Shown here: one piece after another, positions 17,551-25,794 of the stretch | Numbering within the stretch: the stretch's first letter is position 1 | Layout of the letters: each line of letters opens with the position of its first letter | Assembly (NCBI GenBank): GCA_910576895.1 | Contig: CAJTJZ010000010.1 | Location: 17,009-80,746 of the forward strand | From: an uncultured Lachnospiraceae bacterium | Lineage (GTDB): Bacteria > Bacillota > Clostridia > Lachnospirales > Lachnospiraceae | Direction of reading: 5' to 3' | Length of the DNA: 63,738 nt | The notes under the pieces: generated by a model | Database searches by the model: none | What the model saw: the letters and a program-made list of their open reading frames with translations, nothing else | Told to the model about the DNA's origin: nothing | Position numbers and translations under genes: made by a program

Positions 17551-18205
17551 ATGGGACAGAAAGTAAATCCTCATGGTTTAAGAGTTGGTGTCATTAAGGA
17601 TTGGGACAGCAGATGGTTTGCAGAAGCTGATTTTGCAGACAATTTAGTAGAAGATTATAATATCAGAAAATTTTTGAAAAAGAAATTATATAATTCTGGC
17701 GTTGCTAAAATTGAAATTGAGCGTGCAGCAGATCGTGTAAAAGTAATTGTATATACAGCAAAACCCGGCGTTGTTATTGGTAAGGGTGGTGCAGAAATTG
17801 AAAAGTTAAAGGTAGAGCTTGCAAAATATACTTCGAAAAAAATTCTTGTGGATATTAAAGAAGTAAAAAAGCCAGATGGTAATGCACAGCTTGTTGCAGA
17901 GAGCATTGCAGCACAGCTTGAAGCTCGTATTTCTTTCCGCCGGGCAATGAAATCTTGTATGTCAAGAACAATGAAATCGGGTGCTAAGGGAATTAGCTTG
18001 TTCCGGTCGTTTGGGCGGTGCAGATATGGCACGTACAGAATTTTATAGTGAGGGTACGATTCCATTGCAGACGCTTCGTGCAGATATTGAGTATGGTTTT
18101 GCAGAGGCAGATACAACGTATGGTAAAATTGGTGTGAAAGTTTGGGTTTACCATGGGGAGATTCTCCCGACAAAAGCAGGGAAAAAGGAAGGGAGCGATA
18201 AATAA
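17551..18205 (+). pseudogene. rpsC: 30S ribosomal protein S3, frameshifted in this sequence
   Basis: From ATG 17551 (MGQKVNPHGLRVGVIKDWDS) the frame is normal S3 through the KH domain (VVIGKGGAEIEKLK) up to KSGAKGI near 17994, then runs out of register to a stop at 18048. The rest of S3 (ACSGRLGGADMARTEFYSEG onward) continues in the +1 frame to 18205. Known S3 proteins read G-I-x-T-x-x-S-G-R here; only one base lies where six are expected between Ile and the next matched codon, so about five bases are missing. Restored length would be about 219 residues, normal for S3. S3 is essential and single copy, so a sequencing/assembly error is most likely. The stop overlaps rplP by one base. Confidence 0.9.
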
Positions 18206-18642
18206 TGTTAATGCCTAAAAGAGTAAAACGCCGTAAGCAGTTTCGTGGCAGCATGGCTGGTAAGGCGTTAAGAGGTAATAAGATTACAAATGGTGAATTT
18301 GGTATTGTTGCATTAGAACCAGCATGGATTAAGTCCAACCAAATTGAAGCAGCCCGTATCGCAATGACACGTTATATTAAGCGTGGTGGTAAGGTTTGGA
18401 TTAAGATTTTTCCTGATAAGCCTGTAACGGCAAAACCAGCAGAAACTCGTATGGGTTCTGGAAAAGGTTCACTGGAATACTGGGTAGCTGTTGTAAAGCC
18501 GGGTCGTGTTATGTTTGAAATTTCAGGAGTACCAGAAGAAGTTGCAAGAGAAGCGTTGCGTCTTGCTACACACAAGTTACCTATTAAATGTAAAGTAGTA
18601 TCTCGTGCAGATTTAGAAGGCGGTGACAACAGTGAAAATTAA
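18205..18642 (+). CDS. rplP: 50S ribosomal protein L16
   Basis: 145 residues: MLMPKRVKRRKQFRGSMAGK at the start; KTWI-type core as VWIKIFPDKPVTAKPAETRM, and GSGKGSLEYWVAVVKPGRVM. L16 contacts the A-site tRNA elbow region. The ATG overlaps the rpsC stop; its 3' end overlaps rpmC. Confidence 0.97.
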   Translation: MLMPKRVKRRKQFRGSMAGKALRGNKITNGEFGIVALEPAWIKSNQIEAARIAMTRYIKRGGKVWIKIFPDKPVTAKPAETRMGSGKGSLEYWVAVVKPGRVMFEISGVPEEVAREALRLATHKLPIKCKVVSRADLEGGDNSEN

Positions 18643-18841
18643 AGCATATTTAGAGGAGTTAAACTCCAAGTCTATTGCAGAATTAAAGGATGAGTTAGTA
18701 ACAGCAAAAAAGGAGCTGTTTAATTTAAGAATCCAAAATTCAACAAATCAATTGGACAATACAAGCAGGATAAAAGAAGTCAGAAAGAATATTGCCAGAA
18801 TTCAAACTGTTATTTCCCAGAAGGAAAAGGCTGCTGAATAA
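18632..18841 (+). CDS. rpmC: 50S ribosomal protein L29
   Basis: 69 residues starting at GTG 18632 (read as MKIKAYLEELNSKSIAEL), as in other L29 proteins, with GAAGGCGG about 8 bases upstream inside rplP; the GTG at 18623 would add three atypical residues. ELFNLRIQNSTNQLDN and the helical C-terminus are typical. It overlaps the end of rplP by 11 bases, suggesting coupling. Confidence 0.93.
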   Translation: MKIKAYLEELNSKSIAELKDELVTAKKELFNLRIQNSTNQLDNTSRIKEVRKNIARIQTVISQKEKAAE

Positions 18842-18871
18842 TATATTGTCTGATGGAAAGGAGAATTTGTC

Positions 18872-19132
18872 GTGGAAAAGGAAAGAAATTTAAGAAAAAC
18901 ACGTACAGGCAAGGTTGTTAGTGATAAAATGGATAAGACAATCGTAGTTGCGGTTGTAGATAATGTAAAGCATCCTCTGTATAAGAAAATTGTAAAAAGA
19001 ACGTATAAATTAAAGGCTCATGATGAGAAGAATGAATGCCATATTGGTGACAGGGTCAAAGTTATGGAAACAAGGCCATTATCCAAAGACAAGAGATGGA
19101 GACTGGTAGAAATCATCGAAAAAGCAAAATAA
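18872..19132 (+). CDS. rpsQ: 30S ribosomal protein S17
   Basis: 86 residues from GTG 18872, with GAAAGGAG upstream. RTGKVVSDKMDKTIVVAV, HPLYKKIVKRTYKLKAHD and GDRVKVMETRPLSKDKRWRL are the S17 OB-fold signatures. Primary 16S rRNA binder. Confidence 0.96.
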   Translation: MEKERNLRKTRTGKVVSDKMDKTIVVAVVDNVKHPLYKKIVKRTYKLKAHDEKNECHIGDRVKVMETRPLSKDKRWRLVEIIEKAK

Positions 19133-19173
19133 GATAGGAAAGAAAAAGCGAATTTGGAAAGGAGTCAATTGGC

Positions 19174-19542
19174 ATGATACAGCAGGAAACAAGACTAAAA
19201 GTCGCTGATAATACAGGTGCAAAAGAATTGCTTTGTATCCGCGTATTGGGTGGTTCTTACAGAAGATACGGCGGTATTGGAGATGTAATTGTTGCTACGG
19301 TCAAAGATGCAACACCGGGCGGAGTTGTTAAAAAAGGTGATGTTGTTAAGGCAGTAATTGTTCGTACTGTCAAGGGTGCACGCCGTAAAGATGGTTCTTA
19401 TATTCGTTTTGACGAAAATGCAGCAGTCATTATTAAAGAGGATAAAAACCCAAGAGGAACACGTATTTTTGGACCTGTTGCAAGAGAATTAAGAGATAAG
19501 CAGTTTATGAAGATTGTTTCATTAGCACCAGAAGTATTATAA
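19174..19542 (+). CDS. rplN: 50S ribosomal protein L14
   Basis: 122 residues: MIQQETRLKVADNTGAKELL at the start and GPVARELRDKQFMKIVSLAP at the end. L14 lies at the subunit interface and is the docking site of RsfS. GGAAAGGAG precedes the ATG. Followed by rplX after 18 bases. Confidence 0.97.
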   Translation: MIQQETRLKVADNTGAKELLCIRVLGGSYRRYGGIGDVIVATVKDATPGGVVKKGDVVKAVIVRTVKGARRKDGSYIRFDENAAVIIKEDKNPRGTRIFGPVARELRDKQFMKIVSLAPEVL

Positions 19543-19560
19543 GAGGAGGTGTCTATTACA

Positions 19561-19866
19561 ATGGCAACCAGTAAGATTAAAAAAGGCGATATGGTCAGAG
19601 TTATCGTTGGAAAAGATAAAGGAAAAGATGGCAAGGTTGTTTCTGTAAAGAACGGCAAAGTAATTGTTGAGGGCATTAATAAAGTAATAAAACATGCAAA
19701 GCCAAGTCAGGCAAATCCAAGTGGCGGTATTATTGAGATGGATGCCCCAATTGATATTTCAAATGTTATGTTCTTAAGCCAGGGCAAACCTACAAGAGTT
19801 GGTTTCAAAGTAGAAGATGGCAAAAAAGTTCGTTTTGCAAAAGCTACTGGCGAGGTAATTGACTAA
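19561..19866 (+). CDS. rplX: 50S ribosomal protein L24
   Basis: 101 residues from ATG 19561 (MATSKIKKGDMVRVIVGKDK), the KOW motif, with GAGGAGG at 19543-19549; the GTG at 19549 is within that site. An assembly initiator of the 50S subunit. Confidence 0.96.
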   Translation: MATSKIKKGDMVRVIVGKDKGKDGKVVSVKNGKVIVEGINKVIKHAKPSQANPSGGIIEMDAPIDISNVMFLSQGKPTRVGFKVEDGKKVRFAKATGEVID

Positions 19867-19887
19867 TTCAGGAGAGGAGGTCCGAAA

Positions 19888-20427
19888 GTGGCTAGATTAA
19901 AGGAAATATATAAAAATGAAGTTGTCGATGCTATGATGAAAAAGTTTGGTTATAAGAATGTAATGCAGGTGCCAAAGCTTGATAAAATTGTCATTAATAT
20001 GGGTATCGGCGAAGCAAAGGATAATTCTAAAATATTGGATTCTGCTGTTAAGGATTTGGAAATTATTTCAGGTCAGAAAGCTGTTCTTACAAAGGCAAAG
20101 AAGTCCGTTGCTAACTTTAAAATTCGTGAGGGTATGGCAATTGGATGTAAGGTGACACTGCGTGGTGAGAAAATGTATGATTTTGCAGATCGTCTTATCA
20201 ATCTTGCACTGCCTCGTGTACGTGACTTCCGTGGTGTAAATCCAAATGCTTTTGATGGCAGAGGAAATTATGCACTTGGCATTAAGGAACAACTTATTTT
20301 CCCTGAAATTGAATATGATAAAATTGATAAAATTAGGGGTATGGATGTAATTTTTGTTACAACGGCTAGGACAGATGAAGAAGCACGTGAATTATTGGCA
20401 CAATTTGGTATGCCTTTTAGAAAGTAA
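19888..20427 (+). CDS. rplE: 50S ribosomal protein L5
   Basis: 179 residues from GTG 19888 (MARLKEIYKNEVVDAMMKKF), with GGAGAGGAGG upstream. KLDKIVINMGIGEAKDN, the loop GLPRVRDFRG (here ALPRVRDFRG) and a GMDVIFVTTARTDEEARELL terminus are typical. Binds 5S rRNA. 70 bases to rpsN, containing a stem-loop. Confidence 0.97.
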   Translation: MARLKEIYKNEVVDAMMKKFGYKNVMQVPKLDKIVINMGIGEAKDNSKILDSAVKDLEIISGQKAVLTKAKKSVANFKIREGMAIGCKVTLRGEKMYDFADRLINLALPRVRDFRGVNPNAFDGRGNYALGIKEQLIFPEIEYDKIDKIRGMDVIFVTTARTDEEARELLAQFGMPFRK

Positions 20428-20446
20428 AATAGTGACAGTCTTAAAA

Positions 20447-20474
20447 GTCAAGAATTGTGATATAAATTTTTGAC
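20447..20474 (+). repeat. Stem-loop in the rplE-rpsN gap
   Basis: GTCAAGAATT (20447-20456) pairs over 10 bases (one G-T) with AATTTTTGAC (20465-20474), 7 bases before the AAGGAGG of rpsN. Same GTCA...TGAC ends as the stems before rpsS and rplV. Confidence 0.6.
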
Positions 20475-20497
20475 GAAAATTAAGGAGGGAAAATTCC

Positions 20498-20683
20498 ATG
20501 GCGAAAATGTCAATGAAGGTGAAGCAGCAACGCAAAGCGAAATTCTCTACAAGAGAATATACACGTTGCAGGATCTGTGGCCGTCCTCATGCTTATTTAA
20601 GAAAGTATGGTATCTGCAGAATCTGTTTCCGTGAGCTGGCATATAAGGGTGAAATCCCGGGTGTGAAAAAAGCAAGCTGGTAG
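20498..20683 (+). CDS. rpsN: 30S ribosomal protein S14, zinc-binding type Z
   Basis: 61 residues with CRICGRPHAYLRKYGICRIC, a CxxC...CxxC zinc knuckle that marks the short C+ form of S14 found in Firmicutes, and the C-terminal GEIPGVKKASW. AAGGAGG precedes the ATG. Confidence 0.97.
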   Translation: MAKMSMKVKQQRKAKFSTREYTRCRICGRPHAYLRKYGICRICFRELAYKGEIPGVKKASW

Positions 20684-20730
20684 AATAGAAAGAAGTTAGT
20701 TCTAATGACAAGTAAGGAGGATTAAGCAAA

Positions 20731-21132
20731 ATGACAATGAGCGATCCAATTGCAGATATGCTTACAAGAATCCGTAATGCAAATACTGCGAAACATGATA
20801 CTGTAGATGTACCTGCTTCCAAGATGAAGATTGCAATTGCTGACATTCTTGTAAAAGAAGGTTACATTAAGAAGTATGAAATTATAAAAGTTGGCGGTTT
20901 TGATTCTATTCATATTACATTGAAATATGGAAAAGATAAGAATGTAAAAATTATTACAGGTTTAAAGAGAATTTCTAAACCGGGTCTTCGTGTATATGCA
21001 AATTCTGAAGATTTGCCAAAAGTTCTTGGCGGTCTTGGTACAGCTATTATTTCTACAAATAAAGGTGTTCTTACTGATAGAGAAGCAAGAGCACAGCATG
21101 TTGGCGGTGAAGTATTAGCATTTATCTGGTAA
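20731..21132 (+). CDS. rpsH: 30S ribosomal protein S8
   Basis: 133 residues: MTMSDPIADMLTRIRNANTA at the start, ISKPGLRVYANSEDLPKVLG and GEVLAFIW at the end. A central-domain 16S rRNA binder and, in E. coli, the translational repressor of the spc operon. AAGGAGG precedes the ATG. The 75-base gap to rplF has a small TGCGG/CCGCA hairpin. Confidence 0.97.
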   Translation: MTMSDPIADMLTRIRNANTAKHDTVDVPASKMKIAIADILVKEGYIKKYEIIKVGGFDSIHITLKYGKDKNVKIITGLKRISKPGLRVYANSEDLPKVLGGLGTAIISTNKGVLTDREARAQHVGGEVLAFIW

Positions 21133-21207
21133 GGATAAATTTATCTTATAAAAAAAGAAAATAAAAATAGATGCGGTTTGCCGCAGGAATATAGGAGGTG
21201 CGGGCAT

Positions 21208-21750
21208 ATGTCACGAATTGGAAGAATGCCTATCGCTGTACCAGCAGGGATTACTGTTGATATTGCAGAAAATAACAAAGTGACAGTAAAAGGGCCAAAG
21301 GGGACATTAGAAAGAACATTAGCTCCTGAGATGGAGATTAAACAGGAAAATGATACCATTACAGTTTTAAGACCAAATGATTTAAAGAAAATGAAATCGT
21401 TACATGGACTCACAAGAACATTAATTAATAATATGATTATTGGTGTAAGTCAGGGCTATGAGAAAGTATTAGAGATTAATGGTGTTGGTTATAGAGCAGC
21501 AAAACAGGGCAAAAAACTAACATTGTCTCTTGGTTATTCCCATCCAGTAGAAATGATAGATCCAGAAGGTATTGAGACTGTGATGGAAGGGCAAAATAAG
21601 ATTATTGTAAAAGGAATTGATAAAGAAAAGGTTGGTCAGTACGCTGCTGAAATCAGGGAGAAAAGAGCTCCAGAACCTTATAAGGGGAAAGGTATTAAGT
21701 ATGCTGATGAGGTTATCAGACGTAAGGTTGGCAAGACTGGTAAGAAGTAA
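21208..21750 (+). CDS. rplF: 50S ribosomal protein L6
   Basis: 180 residues from ATG 21208 (MSRIGRMPIAVPAGITVDI), with AGGAGGTG upstream; the 10 codons before it include the ribosome binding site. GYSHPVEMIDPEG and the C-terminal RAPEPYKGKGIKYADEVI block are conserved. Near the sarcin-ricin loop. Confidence 0.96.
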   Translation: MSRIGRMPIAVPAGITVDIAENNKVTVKGPKGTLERTLAPEMEIKQENDTITVLRPNDLKKMKSLHGLTRTLINNMIIGVSQGYEKVLEINGVGYRAAKQGKKLTLSLGYSHPVEMIDPEGIETVMEGQNKIIVKGIDKEKVGQYAAEIREKRAPEPYKGKGIKYADEVIRRKVGKTGKK

Positions 21751-21779
21751 GAAATAACAGAAAAAGGAGTGATTATACA

Positions 21780-22148
21780 ATGGTTAATAAGGTATCAAGA
21801 AATGAAGTCCGCATTAAAAAGCATAAGAGACTGCGTAACCATTTAGCAGGTACTGCCGAAAGACCACGCCTAGCGGTTTTTAGAAGTAATAGTCATATGT
21901 ACGCTCAGATTATTGATGACACCGTTGGACATACCTTAGTTGCAGCATCTACTCTGGAAAAAGATATCAAAGCAGGACTGGAACATACAGATGATATTGC
22001 AGCAGCAGCGGCTGTTGGTACTGCAATTGCAAAAAAAGCTCTTGAAAAAGGCATCACAAGTGTTGTTTTTGATAGAGGTGGTTTCATTTATCAGGGTAAG
22101 GTTCAAGCATTGGCAGAAGCAGCAAGAGAAGCTGGTCTGCAATTCTAA
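21780..22148 (+). CDS. rplR: 50S ribosomal protein L18
   Basis: 122 residues: RIKKHKRLRNHLAGTAERPR, LAVFRSNSHMYAQIIDD and VVFDRGGFIYQGKVQALAEA AREAGL are L18 hallmarks. Binds 5S rRNA. AAAAGGAG precedes the ATG. Confidence 0.97.
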   Translation: MVNKVSRNEVRIKKHKRLRNHLAGTAERPRLAVFRSNSHMYAQIIDDTVGHTLVAASTLEKDIKAGLEHTDDIAAAAAVGTAIAKKALEKGITSVVFDRGGFIYQGKVQALAEAAREAGLQF

Positions 22149-22165
22149 GGCAAGGAGGAGAACAG

Positions 22166-22675
22166 ATGAAGCGTACAATCATTGATGCCAGTCAGTTAGG
22201 TGAGTTGGAAGATAAAGTTGTTACCATTAAACGTGTAACAAAGGTTGTAAAAGGTGGTCGTAATTTCCGTTTTACAGCATTAGTTGTTGTAGGTGATAAA
22301 AATGGACATGTAGGTGCAGGCCTTGGAAAGGCAACGGAAATTCCAGAAGCTATTCGTAAGGGCAAAGAAGATGCTATGAAAAAGCTGATTACATTGCCAA
22401 TTGATGAAAATGGCAGTATTCCGCATGACTTTATTGGTAAGTTTGGCAGTGCACAAGTATTATTAAAGCAAGCTCCAGAAGGTACTGGTATTATTGCTGG
22501 TGGTCCTGCACGTAATGTATTAGAGCTTGCTGGATTTAAAAATATTCGTACAAAGTCCTTGGGTTCTAATAATAAGCAGAATGTTGTTTTAGCTACGATT
22601 AATGGATTAAGCCAATTAAAGACGAAAGAAGAAGTGGCACAGCTTCGTGGAATTTCTATGGATCAGTTAAGGTAG
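22166..22675 (+). CDS. rpsE: 30S ribosomal protein S5
   Basis: 169 residues: KVVTIKRVTKVVKGGRNFRF is the N-terminal dsRNA-binding-like domain, GDKNGHVGAGLGKATEIPEA and GTGIIAGGPARNVLELAG follow. Involved in decoding fidelity. AAGGAGG precedes the ATG. Confidence 0.97.
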   Translation: MKRTIIDASQLGELEDKVVTIKRVTKVVKGGRNFRFTALVVVGDKNGHVGAGLGKATEIPEAIRKGKEDAMKKLITLPIDENGSIPHDFIGKFGSAQVLLKQAPEGTGIIAGGPARNVLELAGFKNIRTKSLGSNNKQNVVLATINGLSQLKTKEEVAQLRGISMDQLR

Positions 22676-22698
22676 CATAATAGATATGGAGGAAAACA

Positions 22699-22881
22699 AT
22701 GGCAGAGAAATTAAAGATTACTTTAGTTAAGTCTACAATTGGTGCAATTCCAAAACATAAAAAAACAGTTGCTGCTTTAGGGTTAAGAAAATTAAACCAT
22801 AGTGTAGAACAACCTGACAATGCTGCAACTCGTGGAATGGTAGCACAAGTAAGACATTTAATAAAGGTAGAGGAAATTTAA
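22699..22881 (+). CDS. rpmD: 50S ribosomal protein L30
   Basis: 60 residues: LKITLVKSTIGAIPKHKKTV, LGLRKLNHSVEQPDN and GMVAQVRHLIKVEEI are the complete bacterial L30. GGAGG precedes the ATG. Confidence 0.97.
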   Translation: MAEKLKITLVKSTIGAIPKHKKTVAALGLRKLNHSVEQPDNAATRGMVAQVRHLIKVEEI

Positions 22882-22906
22882 TACCTTGGATAAGGAGGTT
22901 CGTATC

Positions 22907-23347
22907 ATGAATTTAGCAGATTTAAAGCCGGCCGCAGGATCTACTGGAAATAAGTTTCGTAGGGGTCGTGGACATGGTTCAGGAAATGGCAAAACTGCTG
23001 GTAAAGGACATAAAGGCCAAAAAGCACGTTCTGGTGCACCAAGACCCGGTTTTGAAGGTGGGCAGATGCCTTTATATAGACGTATTCCTAAGAGGGGCTT
23101 CACATGTAGAAACTCCAAAGAAATTGTTGCCATAAATCTTAGTGTTTTAGATGCAAAATATGAAGATGGTGCAGAAGTTACTATTGATTCTATGATAGAA
23201 TTAGGGATTATTAAAAATCCGAAGGATGGGGTAAAGATTCTTGGAAATGGAGAGTTAACTAAGAAGCTTGATGTTAAAGTGAATGCATTTAGTGCTTCCG
23301 CAGCAGAAAAGATTCAGGCACTTGGTGGAAAAGCTGAGGTGATCTAA
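22907..23347 (+). CDS. rplO: 50S ribosomal protein L15
   Basis: 146 residues from ATG 22907 (MNLADLKPAAGSTGNKFRRG), with AAGGAGG upstream. GHGSGNGKTAGKGHKGQKAR and PRPGFEGGQMPLYRRIPKRG are the extended N-terminal arm. secY follows after 2 bases. Confidence 0.96.
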   Translation: MNLADLKPAAGSTGNKFRRGRGHGSGNGKTAGKGHKGQKARSGAPRPGFEGGQMPLYRRIPKRGFTCRNSKEIVAINLSVLDAKYEDGAEVTIDSMIELGIIKNPKDGVKILGNGELTKKLDVKVNAFSASAAEKIQALGGKAEVI

Positions 23348-23349
23348 GA

Positions 23350-24696
23350 ATGCTTCAAACTCTTGCAAATGCGTTGAAGACGAAAGAGATTCGTAATAGG
23401 CTCATTTACACATTGGTCGCACTTGTTATTGTCCGTTTCGGATGCCAGCTCCCGATACCGGGGGTTGACTCCACATTTGTAAAGAACTTTTTTGATCAGC
23501 AAGGAGGCATTGGTTCAGGTGTAAGTTTTTTTGATTCCATGACTGGTGGTTCTTTTTCAAGTATGTCGATATTTGCATTAAATATCACACCATATATTAC
23601 AAGTTCTATTATTATACAGCTTTTGACAATTGCAATTCCACGTTTAGAGGAACTGCAAAAAGAAGGAGAGGACGGAAGAAAGAAGATTGCAGAATATACA
23701 CGCTATATTACTGTTGCACTTTCTCTTTTAGAAAGCCTTGGTATGGTCTTTGCTTTTGGTAATCAGGGATATTTAAAGGATGGTTTAACATTTACCAATA
23801 TTTTTGTATGCGTTGGTGCATTAACAGCCGGAGCATCATTTATTATGTGGATTGGTGAACGTATTACAGAAAAAGGTGTTGGAAATGGTATTTCTATTGT
23901 CCTTTTGATTAATATTTTATCAAGATTTCCAAATGATATGGCAAATTTATATAATAAATTTATTGCGAATGCAACGGTTATGAATAAGCTTCTTGCTGGA
24001 GCAGCAATTATTGTCATTTTAATTGCTATGGTGGCATTTATTGTAGTTCTTCAGGATGCAGAACGCAGAATTCCAGTTCAATATGCAAAAAAAATGCAAG
24101 GACGCAAAACATTTGGAGGACAAAGTTCCCATATTCCATTAAAAGTAAATACTGCAGGTGTTATTCCTGTTATTTTTGCAAGCTCCATTATGTCTTTCCC
24201 AATTGTAATTGCAAGTTTCTTTGGTGTTCGTCCGCAGTCGGGGGCAGGAGCTTCTTTAGGACAGAAGATTTTAAAAATATTAAATCAGAGTGATTGGTGT
24301 AATTTTAAGGATATTTATCAATTTAAGTATACGATTGGACTTGTTATTTATATTGTGCTTGTTATTTTCTTCGCATATTTTTATACTTCCATTACGTTTA
24401 ATCCAGTAGAAGTATCGAATAATATGAAAAAAGCTGGTGGATTTATTCCGGGGATTCGTCCGGGTACACCAACAACCGAATATTTAACAAAGGTATTGAA
24501 TAATATTATCTTTATAGGTGCTATTGGACTTACCATTGTAGCAATAACACCAATCTTTTTTGCAGGGGCATTTGATGCAGATGTTTCTTTTAGTGGCACA
24601 TCATTAATTATTATTGTTGGTGTAGTCTTAGAAACAATTAAGAAGATTGAGTCTATGATGCTTGTGCGGCATTATAAAGGATTTTTAAGTGAATAA
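23350..24696 (+). CDS. secY: Protein translocase channel subunit SecY
   Basis: 448 residues, 10 membrane segments. PGVDSTFVKNFF, the plug-region GSFSSMSIFALNITPYITSS and the cytosolic RRIPVQYAKKMQG loop, plus FIPGIRPGTPTTEYL, are SecY signatures. Forms SecYEG with SecE and SecG. The start ATG 23350 follows GAGGTG inside the end of rplO. The 168-base gap to adk has one intercistronic hairpin. Confidence 0.97.
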   Translation: MLQTLANALKTKEIRNRLIYTLVALVIVRFGCQLPIPGVDSTFVKNFFDQQGGIGSGVSFFDSMTGGSFSSMSIFALNITPYITSSIIIQLLTIAIPRLEELQKEGEDGRKKIAEYTRYITVALSLLESLGMVFAFGNQGYLKDGLTFTNIFVCVGALTAGASFIMWIGERITEKGVGNGISIVLLINILSRFPNDMANLYNKFIANATVMNKLLAGAAIIVILIAMVAFIVVLQDAERRIPVQYAKKMQGRKTFGGQSSHIPLKVNTAGVIPVIFASSIMSFPIVIASFFGVRPQSGAGASLGQKILKILNQSDWCNFKDIYQFKYTIGLVIYIVLVIFFAYFYTSITFNPVEVSNNMKKAGGFIPGIRPGTPTTEYLTKVLNNIIFIGAIGLTIVAITPIFFAGAFDADVSFSGTSLIIIVGVVLETIKKIESMMLVRHYKGFLSE

Positions 24697-24773
24697 AGAA
24701 TATTTAAGGACAGCAATAAAAGCAGTTCTTATGATATAAGGGAGTGTAAGGAAACCTTATTTGTATAATGAGT

Positions 24774-24803
24774 TTTTAGCTGTAGCTTATGTTACAGCTA
24801 AAA
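24774..24803 (+). repeat. Stem-loop in the secY-adk gap
   Basis: TTTTAGCTGTA (24774-24784) pairs perfectly over 11 bases with TACAGCTAAAA (24793-24803). No T run follows, so it is not an ordinary terminator. Confidence 0.65.
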
Positions 24804-24864
24804 GTCGTTATAGATTAAAAGCAGTTAGGAAACGAAGGTCTTTTTTAAAGTGGAGGTATGTATT

Positions 24865-25506
24865 ATGAAAATTATTATGTTAGGAGCACCGGGTGCTGGT
24901 AAAGGAACACAGGCAAAGAGAATTGCTGAGAAATATGGGATTCCACATATTTCTACAGGCGATATTTTCCGTGCCAACATTAAAAATGGAACAGAACTTG
25001 GCAAAAAGGCAAAAACTTATATGGATCAGGGTGCTTTAGTTCCAGATGAACTTGTTGTAGATCTTGTTGTAGATCGTGTAGCTCAAGAGGATGCTAAAAA
25101 TGGTTATGTCTTAGATGGGTTCCCAAGAACAATTCCACAGGCAGAGGCATTGGATGCAGCACTTGCCAAAATTAATGAAAAAGTAGATTATGCAATTAAT
25201 GTAGAAGTTCCAGATGAGAATATTATTCATCGTATGTCTGGAAGACGTGCTTGTGTTTCTTGCGGTGGCACATATCATATTCAATATAATCCAACAAAGC
25301 AAGAAAATATTTGTGATGCTTGCGGTGGTAAATTAATTCTTCGTGATGATGATCAACCAGAAACCGTAAAGAATCGTTTACAGGTATATCATGAACAAAC
25401 ACAGCCATTAATTGATTATTATTCCAAACAGGGAATTTTAAAAGAAGTGGATGGTACTGTAGATATGAATGATGTTTTTCATGCGATTGTTGAAATTTTA
25501 GGGTAA
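24865..25506 (+). CDS. adk: Adenylate kinase with zinc-type lid
   Basis: 213 residues from ATG 24865 (MKIIMLGAPGAGKGTQAKRI), with GGAGGT upstream. P-loop GAPGAGKGT, DGFPRTIPQAEAL, and a lid CVSCGG...CDACGG with four Cys that bind structural zinc as in many Gram-positives. Interconverts AMP, ADP and ATP. Usual neighbour of secY and map. Confidence 0.97.
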   Translation: MKIIMLGAPGAGKGTQAKRIAEKYGIPHISTGDIFRANIKNGTELGKKAKTYMDQGALVPDELVVDLVVDRVAQEDAKNGYVLDGFPRTIPQAEALDAALAKINEKVDYAINVEVPDENIIHRMSGRRACVSCGGTYHIQYNPTKQENICDACGGKLILRDDDQPETVKNRLQVYHEQTQPLIDYYSKQGILKEVDGTVDMNDVFHAIVEILG

Positions 25507-25560
25507 TAGGTTTATAAAAAAGGCTTTGCAGTTTGTGATAGAAATTGTAAAGAAAATATT

Positions 25561-25592
25561 ATACTGGCGGTCAAGAATTGACCGCTTAGTAT
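25561..25592. repeat. Palindromic repeat, ACCGCT/AGTAT family
   Basis: ATACT-g-GCGGTCAA, gaa loop, TTGACCGC-tt-AGTAT: an almost perfect 15-bp palindrome in the adk-map gap. Related, more decayed sequence with ACCGCT-AGTAT is at 60521-60553; GACCGCTAGGAT at 44572-44583 is a possible third copy. Confidence 0.55.
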
Positions 25593-25633
25593 CAATAATA
25601 ATAGGGTCGGATTTATTACAAGAGAGATTCCAT

Positions 25634-25764
25634 GTGGTTTGATATCATTGCAAAAAAGTTTATGGTATGTAAGCATTTTTGCAATGGTATCACTTACCAC
25701 GCCGCTAGATATGATTCTATGTCTTGTCAAATGATATGGTTCTATGTTTTGTTGAATGGCATGG
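25634..25764 (+). repeat. Long hairpin and 25-base tandem repeat before map
   Basis: GATATCATTGCAAAAA (25641-25656) pairs over 16 bases (one T-G) with TTTTTGCAATGGTATC (25676-25691); outer GTGGT/ACCAC (25634-25638, 25696-25700) may extend it. Directly after lie two 25-base tandem copies, 25715-25739 and 25740-25764, starting TTCTATGT and ending CATGG or TATGG, with five differences, all transitions. Function unknown; with 25561-25592 it fills the 288-base adk-map gap. Confidence 0.6.
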
Positions 25765-25794
25765 ACGCAGGAATAGAGAGAAAGAAGGAAATCT

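Noticed and set aside
17980..18012. Programmed frameshifting in rpsC
   Set aside because: No slippery heptamer, stop-codon context or stimulatory structure is seen, and about five bases rather than one appear to be missing; a sequence error is simpler.
17655..18338. 227-codon minus-strand frame across rpsC and rplP
   Set aside because: Shadow of two ribosomal protein genes; no domain or start signal.
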